Assembly (NCBI RefSeq): GCF_900187375.1
Contig: NZ_FYEW01000004.1
Span: forward strand, 62,001-126,000
DNA length: 64,000 bases
Reading direction: 5' to 3'
From: Hymenobacter gelipurpurascens
GTDB taxonomy: Bacteria > Bacteroidota > Bacteroidia > Cytophagales > Hymenobacteraceae
Part shown: one piece after another, positions 34,928 through 43,706 of the stretch
Layout of the letters: every line of letters begins with the position of its first letter
How positions within the stretch are numbered: the stretch's first letter is position 1
Position numbers and translations under genes: made by a program
The notes under the pieces: model-generated
Databases searched by the model: none
What the model saw: the letters and a program-made list of their open reading frames with translations, nothing else
Told to the model about the DNA's origin: nothing

Positions 34928-35549
34928 GCGCCTGCAACGGCTGGTGGTGCTCGGCAGCGTAGGGCTGGCACCCTTGCTAGCGCAGGGGCAGACATCGGCC
35001 AAGCCGGCCGCCGAAATTCATCGGTATGCCATTGAAGTAGCTGGCCTGCAGGTGGGCACGATGACCGCCACTCGCCAGCCGCAGGCCGGAACCGATGTGC
35101 TCTACACCCTCGTAAGCGACGTACAGGTGAATTTCCTGGTGTATCACCTTAAGGTTTACTACAAGGTGGTCAATCACGTCCGCAACGGGCAGCTCTTGCT
35201 CTCCACGGTAGAAGCCCACACCAACCAAGGGGACTTCGCCTCGCGCACCGAGTGGAAAGGGGGACATTACGACATCCTCGCCAAGCAGTACAAGCATCAG
35301 TACCACGGCACCGAGACCAAGCCGATTACCTGGACCATGACCGACCTGTTTTTCGCCGAGCCCGTGGGTCGGACGGCTGCTTACTCCGAATACTTCGGCG
35401 ATTACTTCGGCCTGGTCTCCGGCGGTCGCAACGGGTTTTATGCTCACCGGGATGGACGAGAGGATGAGTATCGGTATGTCGCGGGCCAACTGACCACCAT
35501 CATCAAGAAGAATCCCCTCAAGAACTTCATCGTCCGTCGGCTACCCTGA
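34917..35549 (+). CDS. DUF6134-like secreted protein
   Basis: 210 residues with a signal peptide (VVLGSVGLAPLLAQGQ). The mature part is a single beta-rich domain starting HRYAIEVAGLQVGTMTATRQ; LVSDVQVNFLVYHLKVYYKV and NGFYAHRDGREDEYRYVAG follow. The family is annotated as DUF6134 and no activity is known. The start overlaps the DUF547 gene by 11 nt, so it is translationally coupled and probably acts in the same periplasmic process. Confidence 0.75.
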   Translation: MSSKRLQRLVVLGSVGLAPLLAQGQTSAKPAAEIHRYAIEVAGLQVGTMTATRQPQAGTDVLYTLVSDVQVNFLVYHLKVYYKVVNHVRNGQLLLSTVEAHTNQGDFASRTEWKGGHYDILAKQYKHQYHGTETKPITWTMTDLFFAEPVGRTAAYSEYFGDYFGLVSGGRNGFYAHRDGREDEYRYVAGQLTTIIKKNPLKNFIVRRLP

Positions 35550-35550
35550 T

Positions 35551-35973
35551 CCGGCACCAACAAGCCGGGCGCAGCAATGGGGCTACCTGTTGGGCGCCGT
35601 TTTATTGCTGGCGCGGGTCGTGAACCTATTTTCTTGGTTTCCACAGGACGACCACCGGGCGTTACTCACGTAGCCCCTCATGGGCTACAACCTGCTTGTC
35701 GTGGTGGGGATCTGGCTTCTCTTGGGCAACGTCATTGCTCTCGCGCAATTGGTTCGCCCATTTAAGCAGAACATGGTCGTGCACATCAGCTTGCTAATGC
35801 TGCTGTCTTTGGGGAGCACTGCGAAACTACTCGGGTCGGGGGCACCACACCTGGTGCCCAGCCCTCCGACCACGGGAAGTGATCTACACCTGCCGCTCAG
35901 CTTCCATGCCATCGTCCAGTCCGGGGTTACCGATCAAGCAGAATTTAGCTCAATACTTGCCCGCCGCCCTTGA
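35551..35973 (+). pseudogene. Broken small membrane-protein gene
   Basis: One frame carries TSRAQQWGYLLGAVLLLARV, then VNLFSWFPQDDHRALLT and a TAG at 35671. After this stop the same frame continues, MGYNLLVVVGIWLLLGNVIA and two further hydrophobic stretches, to 35973. There is no start codon upstream in this frame. Either a gene of about 140 residues lost its start and gained one stop, or only the 97-residue product from ATG 35680 is made. Position suggests it was the third gene of the DUF547 operon. Confidence 0.4.
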
Positions 35974-36160
35974 CTTTTAACACAGTTCAACTTATCTCCC
36001 CATTGCTACAAGCGGGCCAGCGAGCATCCAGAGTGTTCAATCAATAGTGAGGGTTGATACTTACCACTCATTTAAGTGCGGAAGCATTAGCGGTACGGAT
36101 TAGCACGAATTAAAACCATTTCAGCTTTGTCCGAAAAGAGGATAGCAAAGGGAGCGTGTT

Positions 36161-37009
36161 CTACTCGTTTTCTTCATATTGCAGCGTAATGGCCCGACCC
36201 TGTAAAGCCTTCTCGGCCGCTGGCAAAATTTCGCAGTTATCCCAGATGCCCGTTAGAAGCGTGTGCGCATAGGAATCGGGGAGCCCATTGGCTTGCATTA
36301 ACTGATGCGCCCTACCATTGTCATAGGTAAAGGCGTGAAAGGTGTAGCTAAACCGGCCATTAGTGTCATCAAGCAGCAGATACCAGACCCGCGGGGTACC
36401 ATCGTTGGCAGGCATTCCAATCACGCCCGCGTTAAGCCAGTATTGCCCGGCCCGCGCATCGGCAAAGGGTAGGCCGGCGTGGCCGGACAGTATCACCTCG
36501 GCCCCGGTAGCGGCAAAGCTGATTTCCTTCACCGGCCAGGGGGTTGAAGAGAACACGAAATCGGCGATGCCGGTGGACGCCCCGTGCAGCACGGCTACCG
36601 CCTTGCCCGCATACTGGAAAGACAATTGGAGCGGCAGGGTACCCAGCCAGGCGACCGAGCCGGCCGATAGGCTCCGTACCGCGTAGGGAAACCAGGCGCG
36701 GGACAACAGGTCGCACCGGCTGCCCTCGGCGAAGTTGCAGCCGCAGTCGTCTTCGCCCCGGATGATATTCTGTTCCACATTGCCCTGAATGGCGTGCACC
36801 CCCCAGTCTTTCACAAACTGCACCGCGGCTTCGGGTTGGGCGCAGTAGCCCACGATGTCGCCGGTGCAGACGATGTTGCCGGCTGGAATCTGCAGCTGGT
36901 CGGCAATGCCTTTGAGCGTTTCCAGGGCCTGGAGGTTCGAGTAGGGTCCCCCGAAAACGAGCAGCCGGCCGCTTCGTGTGCCGAGGTCGTGGGGGAGTGG
37001 GCTATCCAT
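36161..37009 (-). CDS. Calcineurin-like phosphoesterase with altered metal ligands
   Basis: 282 residues. The order of the metallophosphoesterase motifs is kept, but several residues differ. Motif I reads VFGGPYSNLQALE, where DxHGN is expected (Asp and His lost). Motif II TGDIVGYC is intact. Motif III is GNVEQN, motif IV LHGAS is kept, and motif V is SGHAGLPF instead of GHTH. With two ligands of metal site 1 missing, it may bind one metal or none. The frame begins MDSPLPHDLGTRSG and overlaps the symporter stop by 8 nt. It is the last gene of the SusC-SusD-symporter unit. Confidence 0.8.
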   Translation of the reverse strand: MDSPLPHDLGTRSGRLLVFGGPYSNLQALETLKGIADQLQIPAGNIVCTGDIVGYCAQPEAAVQFVKDWGVHAIQGNVEQNIIRGEDDCGCNFAEGSRCDLLSRAWFPYAVRSLSAGSVAWLGTLPLQLSFQYAGKAVAVLHGASTGIADFVFSSTPWPVKEISFAATGAEVILSGHAGLPFADARAGQYWLNAGVIGMPANDGTPRVWYLLLDDTNGRFSYTFHAFTYDNGRAHQLMQANGLPDSYAHTLLTGIWDNCEILPAAEKALQGRAITLQYEENE

Positions 37010-38357
37010 GATGAGGCTTTTTGGGGAGAAGAGTACAGAGGCCGAAGACCCCGAAACAGAAGGCCGACGTAATCAGGTTGGTGCTGAGCAGCGCCCCGTA
37101 TTTGCCGTCGCCCAAGTGCAGGGCATCGGGCAGGGGAAACAGCGTTAGCAAACCGCCCAGCACCAGACCACCCACCACCGACAGGTGAAAGGCCAGGCGC
37201 GGTACGGGCACATTCCAGAACAAAAACACGGGGGCCAGCCCCAGCACCAGCGTGCCGCTGATTGTGGTAGCCGACAGAATGGCGGGGTTGAAAAAAACCG
37301 GTATCGTGCCCAGTACCGTGAGAACCACCATGGCCCACCGCCCTCTCGACACGCTGGGCACGGGCGCTTTGCTCAGGTCAATACTGATTAGTTTGGAGAA
37401 CGAGGCCATGGCTGAATCGAGGGTCGAGGAGGCGGAGGTCACCATGATCAGGTTCATCAGCAACAGCATGGGCACCCCAAAGTACCGCGCCACGGCCACG
37501 GGGGCTTCACCGGTCAGGGCGTTGAGGTTGGCGAAGATGCCCACGAAGCTGAAAAAAATGATGCAGCCCGAGCCGATAGCCCCCGCCCAGAGGTAGGACT
37601 TCAGCGTGGTGCGCGTATCGGAGATAAATCCCCGGTCGGTGAGCACCGGGTCGTGAAAGGGGTAGCTGAAACACTGCACCACCGCCACCAGCAGCAAATC
37701 GACGCCCTGCCCCAAAGACCATTCCCCACTGCTCAGAAAGGGCATCAGGCTGCCCCCGTACTGCGGCAGGATAAAGCCGAGAATAACCGTGAGCAGCACC
37801 ACAAAGAGCGACAGCTGAATCACGTCGGTCATAATCGAGCTGCTCATGCCGCCCTTGAGCGTGTAGGCCAGCGTCAGCAGGGTGAACACCACAATGGCGA
37901 CGTAGTAACTGCTCGTGCCCTGCAGGCCAAAATAAGAGCCGATGACGATGGTGTTGGACCATATTTCGTTGTACAGCCGAATGATAATCAGGAAGGTAAA
38001 AACGACCACCGCCCCCGCGCCATATTTCGATTCCAGAAAATGGTGGATGCTGCGGTAGCCCCCTTTGTTGCGCATGGAGACGATAACGAAACCGGCCACC
38101 AGAAACGACAGGTAATACCCCGCGTAGGCCACCCCGCCCACCAGCCCGAAGCTTTGGCCCAGGTTGGCGGCGTTGGTAATCGACTTGGCAAACAGCCAGG
38201 AAATGACCAGGCTGCTCGTTAGGAAAACAGTATTGGGGGCACGCTCTTTACGGGCTCCCCGGAAAAATTCGGGCGCGGTCCGCGACAGCGGGGACACGAA
38301 AAACAGCGTGACGCTGGAGACCAGCACCAACGCCCACTGCAACAGGGTTGTACTCAT
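37002..38357 (-). CDS. Sodium:solute symporter family (SSF) transporter
   Basis: 451 residues with about thirteen membrane helices. SSF features: the AxxLGQSFGLVGGVAYAGYY stretch in helix 3, GGMSSSIMTDVIQ in the middle, and a Na+-site region TSASSTLDSAMASFSK. Substrate is not readable from sequence. It stands between SusD (10-nt gap) and the phosphoesterase, so it should carry the solute brought in by the SusCD pair across the inner membrane. Confidence 0.9.
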   Translation of the reverse strand: MSTTLLQWALVLVSSVTLFFVSPLSRTAPEFFRGARKERAPNTVFLTSSLVISWLFAKSITNAANLGQSFGLVGGVAYAGYYLSFLVAGFVIVSMRNKGGYRSIHHFLESKYGAGAVVVFTFLIIIRLYNEIWSNTIVIGSYFGLQGTSSYYVAIVVFTLLTLAYTLKGGMSSSIMTDVIQLSLFVVLLTVILGFILPQYGGSLMPFLSSGEWSLGQGVDLLLVAVVQCFSYPFHDPVLTDRGFISDTRTTLKSYLWAGAIGSGCIIFFSFVGIFANLNALTGEAPVAVARYFGVPMLLLMNLIMVTSASSTLDSAMASFSKLISIDLSKAPVPSVSRGRWAMVVLTVLGTIPVFFNPAILSATTISGTLVLGLAPVFLFWNVPVPRLAFHLSVVGGLVLGGLLTLFPLPDALHLGDGKYGALLSTNLITSAFCFGVFGLCTLLPKKPHHG

Positions 38358-38367
38358 ACGGGGGTAT

Positions 38368-39816
38368 TCAGCGAGCCCACCATACGGGAGCGTTGATACT
38401 GTTATTTTGAGTGTTGTCGGCCGCTATCTGGTACTGCACCGCGTTAAGCGCACTTTCCGTGGCGGGGTAGGGCATGCGTTTGGGAATCAGCCCGTTGTTG
38501 AGGCTGGCCGAAACCGTTTTCAGGCGGGGAAACCCCGTCCGGCGGTACTCGGTCCAGCCTTCGTAGGCGTTGTTGATGTTCCCCAGCCATTTCTGCGTCA
38601 GTATCTGCTCGAGGGGGTTCTGGGCGTTCTGGCCGTAGGCCACCTTGGTGCTGGTCAGGTAGCTGCCGGGCAGCGCCGTTCCCCAGTAGTCAAACGACTG
38701 GGTAATGCCCTGCTCATACAAGGTCTTGGCCGATGCCGACACCAGCCCCCGCTGGGCGGCTTCGGCCAGCCAGAAACTGGTTTCGCCCGCGGTTATGAAG
38801 TTGGCCGATAAACGGTCCGAGTTTTCCCGGAAGATGGTCCCCGTAAGCGAGTAATCGGCCAGCGAGATGGAGAGCTTGGAGGCATCGGGTCCGTTCAACA
38901 GGCCTTTGTAGGTACCTGGCTTGGCCGCCGTTGGTCGAAAATACGTCGCTATCCGGGGGTCGCTAAGTCCCGTCAGCAGCTCCTCGCTGGTTTTGGACAT
39001 GATGAACAGGTTGAAATCCCCGATCCGGGCGGTTGCCATGCGGAAATTGTTGGGCTGGGCCAGCGAGAATCGGAAGGCGGCATTGTCCGCATTGGCCTTG
39101 ATGTAATTGCCTTCGGTCACGATTTTTTGCAGGGCCGCTTGCACGTTCACCTTGCCTGATATGCGCATCAGACATTTAATTTTCAGCGAATTGGCAAACA
39201 GTATCCATTTACTGCGGTTGCCCCCGTAGAGCACGTCACCCTCGAGCGCCGTAGGCCCTTTGTAATTGTTGATGGAGGCGATACCCTTGTCCAGGTTGTC
39301 GAGGATGCCGCCCGGTGCCGTATAGATGGATTCCTGGCTGTCGTAGGCCGGCGTAATTACTCCCGCTTTGCCCTGTAGCGCCTGGCTGTAGGGAACGTCG
39401 CCGTACAGGTCCGTCAGCATGGCGGCGATGTAGGCTTTCAGTATCAGGGCCGGTCCTTCGTACACCCCGAAAGCCGCATTCGAGCGCGCCTTTTGCAGCA
39501 GAATCTCGTTGTCCCGCAGATTGCTGTACATAATCGGCCAGGGGTTACCGCCGTACTGCGGCTCGCTCAGGCTGTGCCGGTCGAACAGGTTGAAGTCGAT
39601 GGCCGTGAAGTACTGCCCCAGCAGGTTGCCCGCCACGAAGGATTCGTAGGACATCTGCTCGCCGTAGTCAAAGACAATTTTGCGCAGCAGGAGTGAGGGT
39701 TGCACATCAACCGGCGCGTTGGGGTTCGTGTTGATTTCCTCGAATCTATCCGTACAGCCGGGCAGAAAGCCAACCAGTGCGCTCAGCAGCAGGATGCTAG
39801 TTAATTTCCGTTTCAT
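38368..39816 (-). CDS. SusD-like outer-membrane lipoprotein (SusD-like_2 group)
   Basis: 482 residues. The signal peptide ends in the lipobox LVGFLPGC (Cys21). DRFEEINTNPNAP is the typical SusD opening, and YIAAMLTDLYGDVPYSQAL marks the TPR part. It forms the lid of the SusC channel encoded 16 nt upstream. The C-terminal half (EGWTEYRRTGFPRLK) is characteristic of the SusD-like_2 branch, which often serves small or peptide-like ligands rather than long glycans. Confidence 0.93.
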   Translation of the reverse strand: MKRKLTSILLLSALVGFLPGCTDRFEEINTNPNAPVDVQPSLLLRKIVFDYGEQMSYESFVAGNLLGQYFTAIDFNLFDRHSLSEPQYGGNPWPIMYSNLRDNEILLQKARSNAAFGVYEGPALILKAYIAAMLTDLYGDVPYSQALQGKAGVITPAYDSQESIYTAPGGILDNLDKGIASINNYKGPTALEGDVLYGGNRSKWILFANSLKIKCLMRISGKVNVQAALQKIVTEGNYIKANADNAAFRFSLAQPNNFRMATARIGDFNLFIMSKTSEELLTGLSDPRIATYFRPTAAKPGTYKGLLNGPDASKLSISLADYSLTGTIFRENSDRLSANFITAGETSFWLAEAAQRGLVSASAKTLYEQGITQSFDYWGTALPGSYLTSTKVAYGQNAQNPLEQILTQKWLGNINNAYEGWTEYRRTGFPRLKTVSASLNNGLIPKRMPYPATESALNAVQYQIAADNTQNNSINAPVWWAR

Positions 39817-39832
39817 TAGCTGGTTGAAGGGC

Positions 39833-42800
39833 TTAGAAATTAGCGCTTAGCTTTAAGCCCACGTTGCGGGTGGTGGGGTAAGTCATGTCCTCGACGCCCG
39901 TCTGCAGTTGATTTTGCTGAAACGAGGTCTGCTCGGGGTCGAAGTGCGGGATGTGCGAGAGGGCCAGCAGGTTCCGTCCTATCAGGGCAATGGTCAGCTG
40001 CTGCGTACGCAGCTTCTTAGTCAGCCAGGCCGTTTGGGGCACCGAGTAACCGATGGTCAGTTCCCGAAGCTTTACATAGGAGGCATTGTAGGTGCTGTTC
40101 TCCTCATTGTTGCGGTCGTAGTACATCCGGTAGTAGGTTTCGGCCGGAATAGCGAGGGTATTGGGCTGGTAGTTCGGGTTGTCGGCCGTACCGGTGTTCA
40201 CCACGCCTTTGGCCACGATGCCTGCATCGGGCCGGTCGGCCGTTTCAATCAGCTGACCCGCCACGCCGGCCAGGGCCAGCGTGCGCGACACCAGAATCCC
40301 GCCCTGCCGCCAGTCGAGTAGAAAGCCGAGATTAAAACTGCCGACGCTGAACTGGTTCGACAGCCCCACCATGAAGTCGGGGTTGTAGTTACCCAGCTTC
40401 TTGAGGGTGTTGTCGGCAATGTACTGCCCGTTGCTGCCCACAATGAACTCGCCCTGCGCGGTGCGCAGGTAGCCCGTTCCCCACATATCGCCCATCCGGT
40501 CGCCCTGCCGCACCTGGTACCAGACCGTCTGGTTCACGTTGTCGTAGATGCGGTTGTAGCCCAGGGTCAGGGTGCCAGCTTCTGCGGGCAGCGATACCAC
40601 GTTGGTCCGGTTCCGGCTGAAATTCAGGCTCGCGTTCCACCGGAAGCGGTTTGTCTGCACGGGCGTGGCGTTCACCACGGCCTCGATGCCCCGCGACTGC
40701 ACCTCCCCGCCGTTGATGACCCGCTCGCTGTAGCCGGTCGGGATGGCAATGGGCAGCGACAGAATCTGGTTGCGGGTGCGGGCTTTGTAGTAGGTCAGGT
40801 CGAAACCCAGCCGGTCGTTGAAGAAGCGGACATCCGCCCCTACTTCCAGGGAGGTAATCGACTCTGGTTTCAGGTTGGTATTGGCAATGGTGCTCTGGTC
40901 GCTGAACGCCGGCTGCGAAAAAACCGGGTTCCGGGCGTTGTATACCCCCGCCGTCTGATAGGGGCTGGTGTCGTTGCCGACGTTGGCGGCGCTGGCCCGT
41001 ACTTTGGCAAACGACACGGCCGCGGGCAGCTGGAACTGGTTCGACAGCACCCAGCTGGCCGATACCGACGGGTAGAAGAAAGCCGTATTGGCCGTAGACG
41101 TGGGCGTTGCCAGGGCGCTTGACCAGTCGTTGCGCCCGGTAATGTCGACAAACAAAACGTCTTTAAAACCCAGCTTGGCCAGGGCATACAGGCTGTTGAT
41201 GCGCTTACGGCCACTCTGCTGGTATACCTCCACCGGCGAGGCAGCGTTGTTGAGCTTGAACACGCCCGGCTGGGCCAGCGTCAGGGCCTGGTATTGGTCG
41301 AACGAGGTCTGTTGGTCCATCCGGTTGCCTCCCGCCGATACGTCGAGCGAGAGCGGCCCCAGGCTGCGGGTGTAGTTCAGCAGGAAGTCGGTGTTGATTT
41401 CCCGGAAAAAAACGCCGTTCTCGGCGTAAGCGCCGCTCTTGAAGCGGTTGCTGCTAAAGGCCCGCCGAAACTGGCGGTTCTCATTGGAGTAGTCCATGCT
41501 ACTGCGCACCAGCAGCGTCAGGCTGTTAGCCAGCTCGGCCGTGAGGGCCACATTGCCGATGAGCCGGTCGCGGTTAAACGAATTCCGGTTTTCGTAGAGC
41601 GTAAAATACGGGTTGTCGAAGTAGGTGTAGTTGTAGGAATAATGCTGAATCCCTTCCAGCCCCGGCTGCCAGTACTGCTTCATGGGGTTGATGTCGGTTT
41701 GGCGGCCCAGCCAGGCACTCAGGGCGTAGTTGGTGTTTTCCGAACCGTACTTGGTCGCGGGACGGTTGTCGCTGCCGCTGTTGATGTAGTTGAGCGACGA
41801 GCTGACTTTCAGCCATTTGACTGGGTCAAACTGCAGCCGGGCGGCCAGGGTTTTGCGCTTCAGGTCCACCCCCGGAATAATCGACTGGCTGTTGAGGTCC
41901 GTGTAGGAAAGCCGGTAGCTGCCCTTGTCGTAGTCGCCCGCAACCGCCAGGTTGTTGATGAACGTGTGCCCGGTCTGGTAAAAATCGCGCAGGTTGTTGG
42001 GGTGTGACACAAACGGCGTCGGGGTGATGGGGAGTCCGCTGTAGAGCCGCGTATCGGCGCCGCGCACCACCCGGCCGTCGGGCAGGGTCACGGGGCTGTC
42101 GTACTGCTGGGTCAACACGCCCGCGTCCAGCCGGGGGCCGTAGCTGTACGAGATGTTGTCGTTGACACCCCCGCCCAGGCCGTCGCTGTACTTGAACGCG
42201 CCGCTGTTGCCCTGCCCGTAGCTGTTCTGAAACCTGGGCAGCTGGAACGGCTGCTCGGCGTAGAAGGTGCTATTGAAGCTCACGCCAATGCCTTTGCCCG
42301 CCGACGAACCGTCTTTGGTCGTAATCAAGATGACCCCATTGGAGGCCCGGGTTCCGTAGAGGGCCGCCGCGCTGGGTCCTTTAAGGACCGACACCGACGC
42401 CACGTCGTCGGGGTTGATTTCCCCAGCCCCGTTGCCGAAATCGATTTCCTGAAACCCGTTGGCATCGTCGTTGACGCGGTTGACTACCGTGGCGTTGTTG
42501 ATTACAATGCCGTCGACCACAAAGAGGGGATTATTGTTGGTGAAAGACGATTCGCCCCGGATGACAATGCGCGACGACGCTCCCACCCCGGTGGAGCCGC
42601 CCGTGACCATAACGCCCGCTGCCTTACCCGCCAGATTGTCGAGGAAGTTGGAAGCTTTTACCTCGCTGACCTGTCGGCCATCGATTTTCTGCACCGCGTA
42701 GCCCAGGCTCTGGGCGTTGCGCTCCAGTCCCAGGGCCGTTACGACTACCTCATTGAGGGAAACGCCCGCCACCAGCTCAACCGTCAGGTTGGTTTGCCCC

Positions 42801-43051
42801 GTGTACTGGATTTCCTGCGATTTATAGCCCAGGTAGGTAAAAACAAGTATGTCGGCTGGCTGGAGATTGGTCAGCGTGAACGTTCCCGTCGCATTCGTGA
42901 GCGTACCCGCCTGCGTGCGTTTTACCTGCACGGTGGCCCCCGGTATCGGTTGTGACAAGGCCGCGTCTACCACCTGCCCGGTGAGTTTCTGGGCAACTGC
43001 CGTTACGGATAATAAGGAAAGCAAGGCAACAAGTAGTAATGGTTGTCGCAT
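39833..43051 (-). CDS. SusC/RagA-type TonB-linked outer-membrane transporter
   Basis: 1072 residues. Signal peptide MRQPLLLVALLSLLSVTAVA, a carboxypeptidase-like regulatory domain (about 22-100, LTGQVVDAALSQPIPGATVQ), a plug domain (about 110-230, with SSRIVIRGESS and PDDVASVSVLKGPSAAALYG) and a 22-strand barrel ending in KLSANF. No N-terminal STN domain is present, so it is not a sigma-regulating transducer. No glycan-degrading enzyme is encoded nearby, so it may serve an organic solute other than a polysaccharide. Confidence 0.95.
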   Translation of the reverse strand: MRQPLLLVALLSLLSVTAVAQKLTGQVVDAALSQPIPGATVQVKRTQAGTLTNATGTFTLTNLQPADILVFTYLGYKSQEIQYTGQTNLTVELVAGVSLNEVVVTALGLERNAQSLGYAVQKIDGRQVSEVKASNFLDNLAGKAAGVMVTGGSTGVGASSRIVIRGESSFTNNNPLFVVDGIVINNATVVNRVNDDANGFQEIDFGNGAGEINPDDVASVSVLKGPSAAALYGTRASNGVILITTKDGSSAGKGIGVSFNSTFYAEQPFQLPRFQNSYGQGNSGAFKYSDGLGGGVNDNISYSYGPRLDAGVLTQQYDSPVTLPDGRVVRGADTRLYSGLPITPTPFVSHPNNLRDFYQTGHTFINNLAVAGDYDKGSYRLSYTDLNSQSIIPGVDLKRKTLAARLQFDPVKWLKVSSSLNYINSGSDNRPATKYGSENTNYALSAWLGRQTDINPMKQYWQPGLEGIQHYSYNYTYFDNPYFTLYENRNSFNRDRLIGNVALTAELANSLTLLVRSSMDYSNENRQFRRAFSSNRFKSGAYAENGVFFREINTDFLLNYTRSLGPLSLDVSAGGNRMDQQTSFDQYQALTLAQPGVFKLNNAASPVEVYQQSGRKRINSLYALAKLGFKDVLFVDITGRNDWSSALATPTSTANTAFFYPSVSASWVLSNQFQLPAAVSFAKVRASAANVGNDTSPYQTAGVYNARNPVFSQPAFSDQSTIANTNLKPESITSLEVGADVRFFNDRLGFDLTYYKARTRNQILSLPIAIPTGYSERVINGGEVQSRGIEAVVNATPVQTNRFRWNASLNFSRNRTNVVSLPAEAGTLTLGYNRIYDNVNQTVWYQVRQGDRMGDMWGTGYLRTAQGEFIVGSNGQYIADNTLKKLGNYNPDFMVGLSNQFSVGSFNLGFLLDWRQGGILVSRTLALAGVAGQLIETADRPDAGIVAKGVVNTGTADNPNYQPNTLAIPAETYYRMYYDRNNEENSTYNASYVKLRELTIGYSVPQTAWLTKKLRTQQLTIALIGRNLLALSHIPHFDPEQTSFQQNQLQTGVEDMTYPTTRNVGLKLSANF

Positions 43052-43150
43052 TTATGGGAAGTATTCGAGGGAAGAAATTTTGGCAATCTACGGTATGTGA
43101 GAGGGAAGTGGATGTACTAGAGTGGGTGCAAAAGGGATAAGGTATTCTAA

Positions 43151-43681
43151 CTACGCCGGACACAATGGGGACGTGTTTTTAAGTTGGGTTTCGAAATAGT
43201 TGGGGGCGGGGTAGCCGAGGGCGGAATGCTGGCGTACCGAGTTGTAGTAGGCGATGTGGTGGCTGTTTTCAAGTATGGCCTCGTCCAGGCCAGGGAAGCG
43301 GCCGCCATTGAGCAATTCGGCTTTGAAGCGGCTTTACAACGATTCGGCGGGGGGGCCTCGCACCACAAGCGCCCGGCGCAAGGCTTCGCTGACCAGGTCT
43401 TCCGGCCTGGTCTCGCGCACGCCCCAGCCCCCGATTTTACGCGAGCAGTGGTCCAGCCACACGGCCAGGTAGAGCCAGCCTCCTTGCCGGGGTAAGTACG
43501 TGACGAAAGCCCACCCAGCCCCGAATCGGGGCCGTGGGAGCGGGCTGGCCGGGCAAGCGGTTGGGAGCGGCGCGGGGCTGGGTCCGAATCCGTGGTGCGC
43601 GGCACGAATGAGCTCTGGTTTTGACCTTAAATAGAATACTCGGCCACACGCGCTAAAGTGAATGCGGAGAATATCCCGCAT
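43151..43681 (-). pseudogene. IS3-family transposase (orfB) remnant
   Basis: Pieces of an rve-type IS3 transposase in two frames: APNRLPGQPAPTAP, then VTYLPRQGGWLYLAVWLDHC, SRKIGGWGVRETRPEDLVSE, then directly AESL-stop-SRFKAELLNGGRF and YYNSVRQHSALGYPAPNYFE. About 60 residues of the catalytic core between RGPP and AESL are deleted; there is also a frameshift near 43500 and a nonsense codon where AESFW is expected. It cannot be active. It borders the Fic gene. Confidence 0.85.
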
Positions 43682-43706
43682 ATTTACCGCACATGATGCG
43701 GAGAAT
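43662..43706. promoter_or_regulatory. Inverted and direct repeats in front of the Fic gene
   Basis: ATGCGG (43662-43667) is mirrored by CCGCAT (43676-43681). The 11-mer ATGCGGAGAAT occurs at 43662 and again at 43696, overlapping the start region of fic. A further CCGCA/TGCGG pair lies at 43687-43701. Repeats of this kind next to a Fic start codon suggest self-regulation, possibly by the C-terminal winged helix of the Fic protein. Confidence 0.4.

Noticed and set aside
43151..43681. Functional IS3 element
   Set aside because: Internal deletion of the catalytic core, a frameshift and a nonsense codon.
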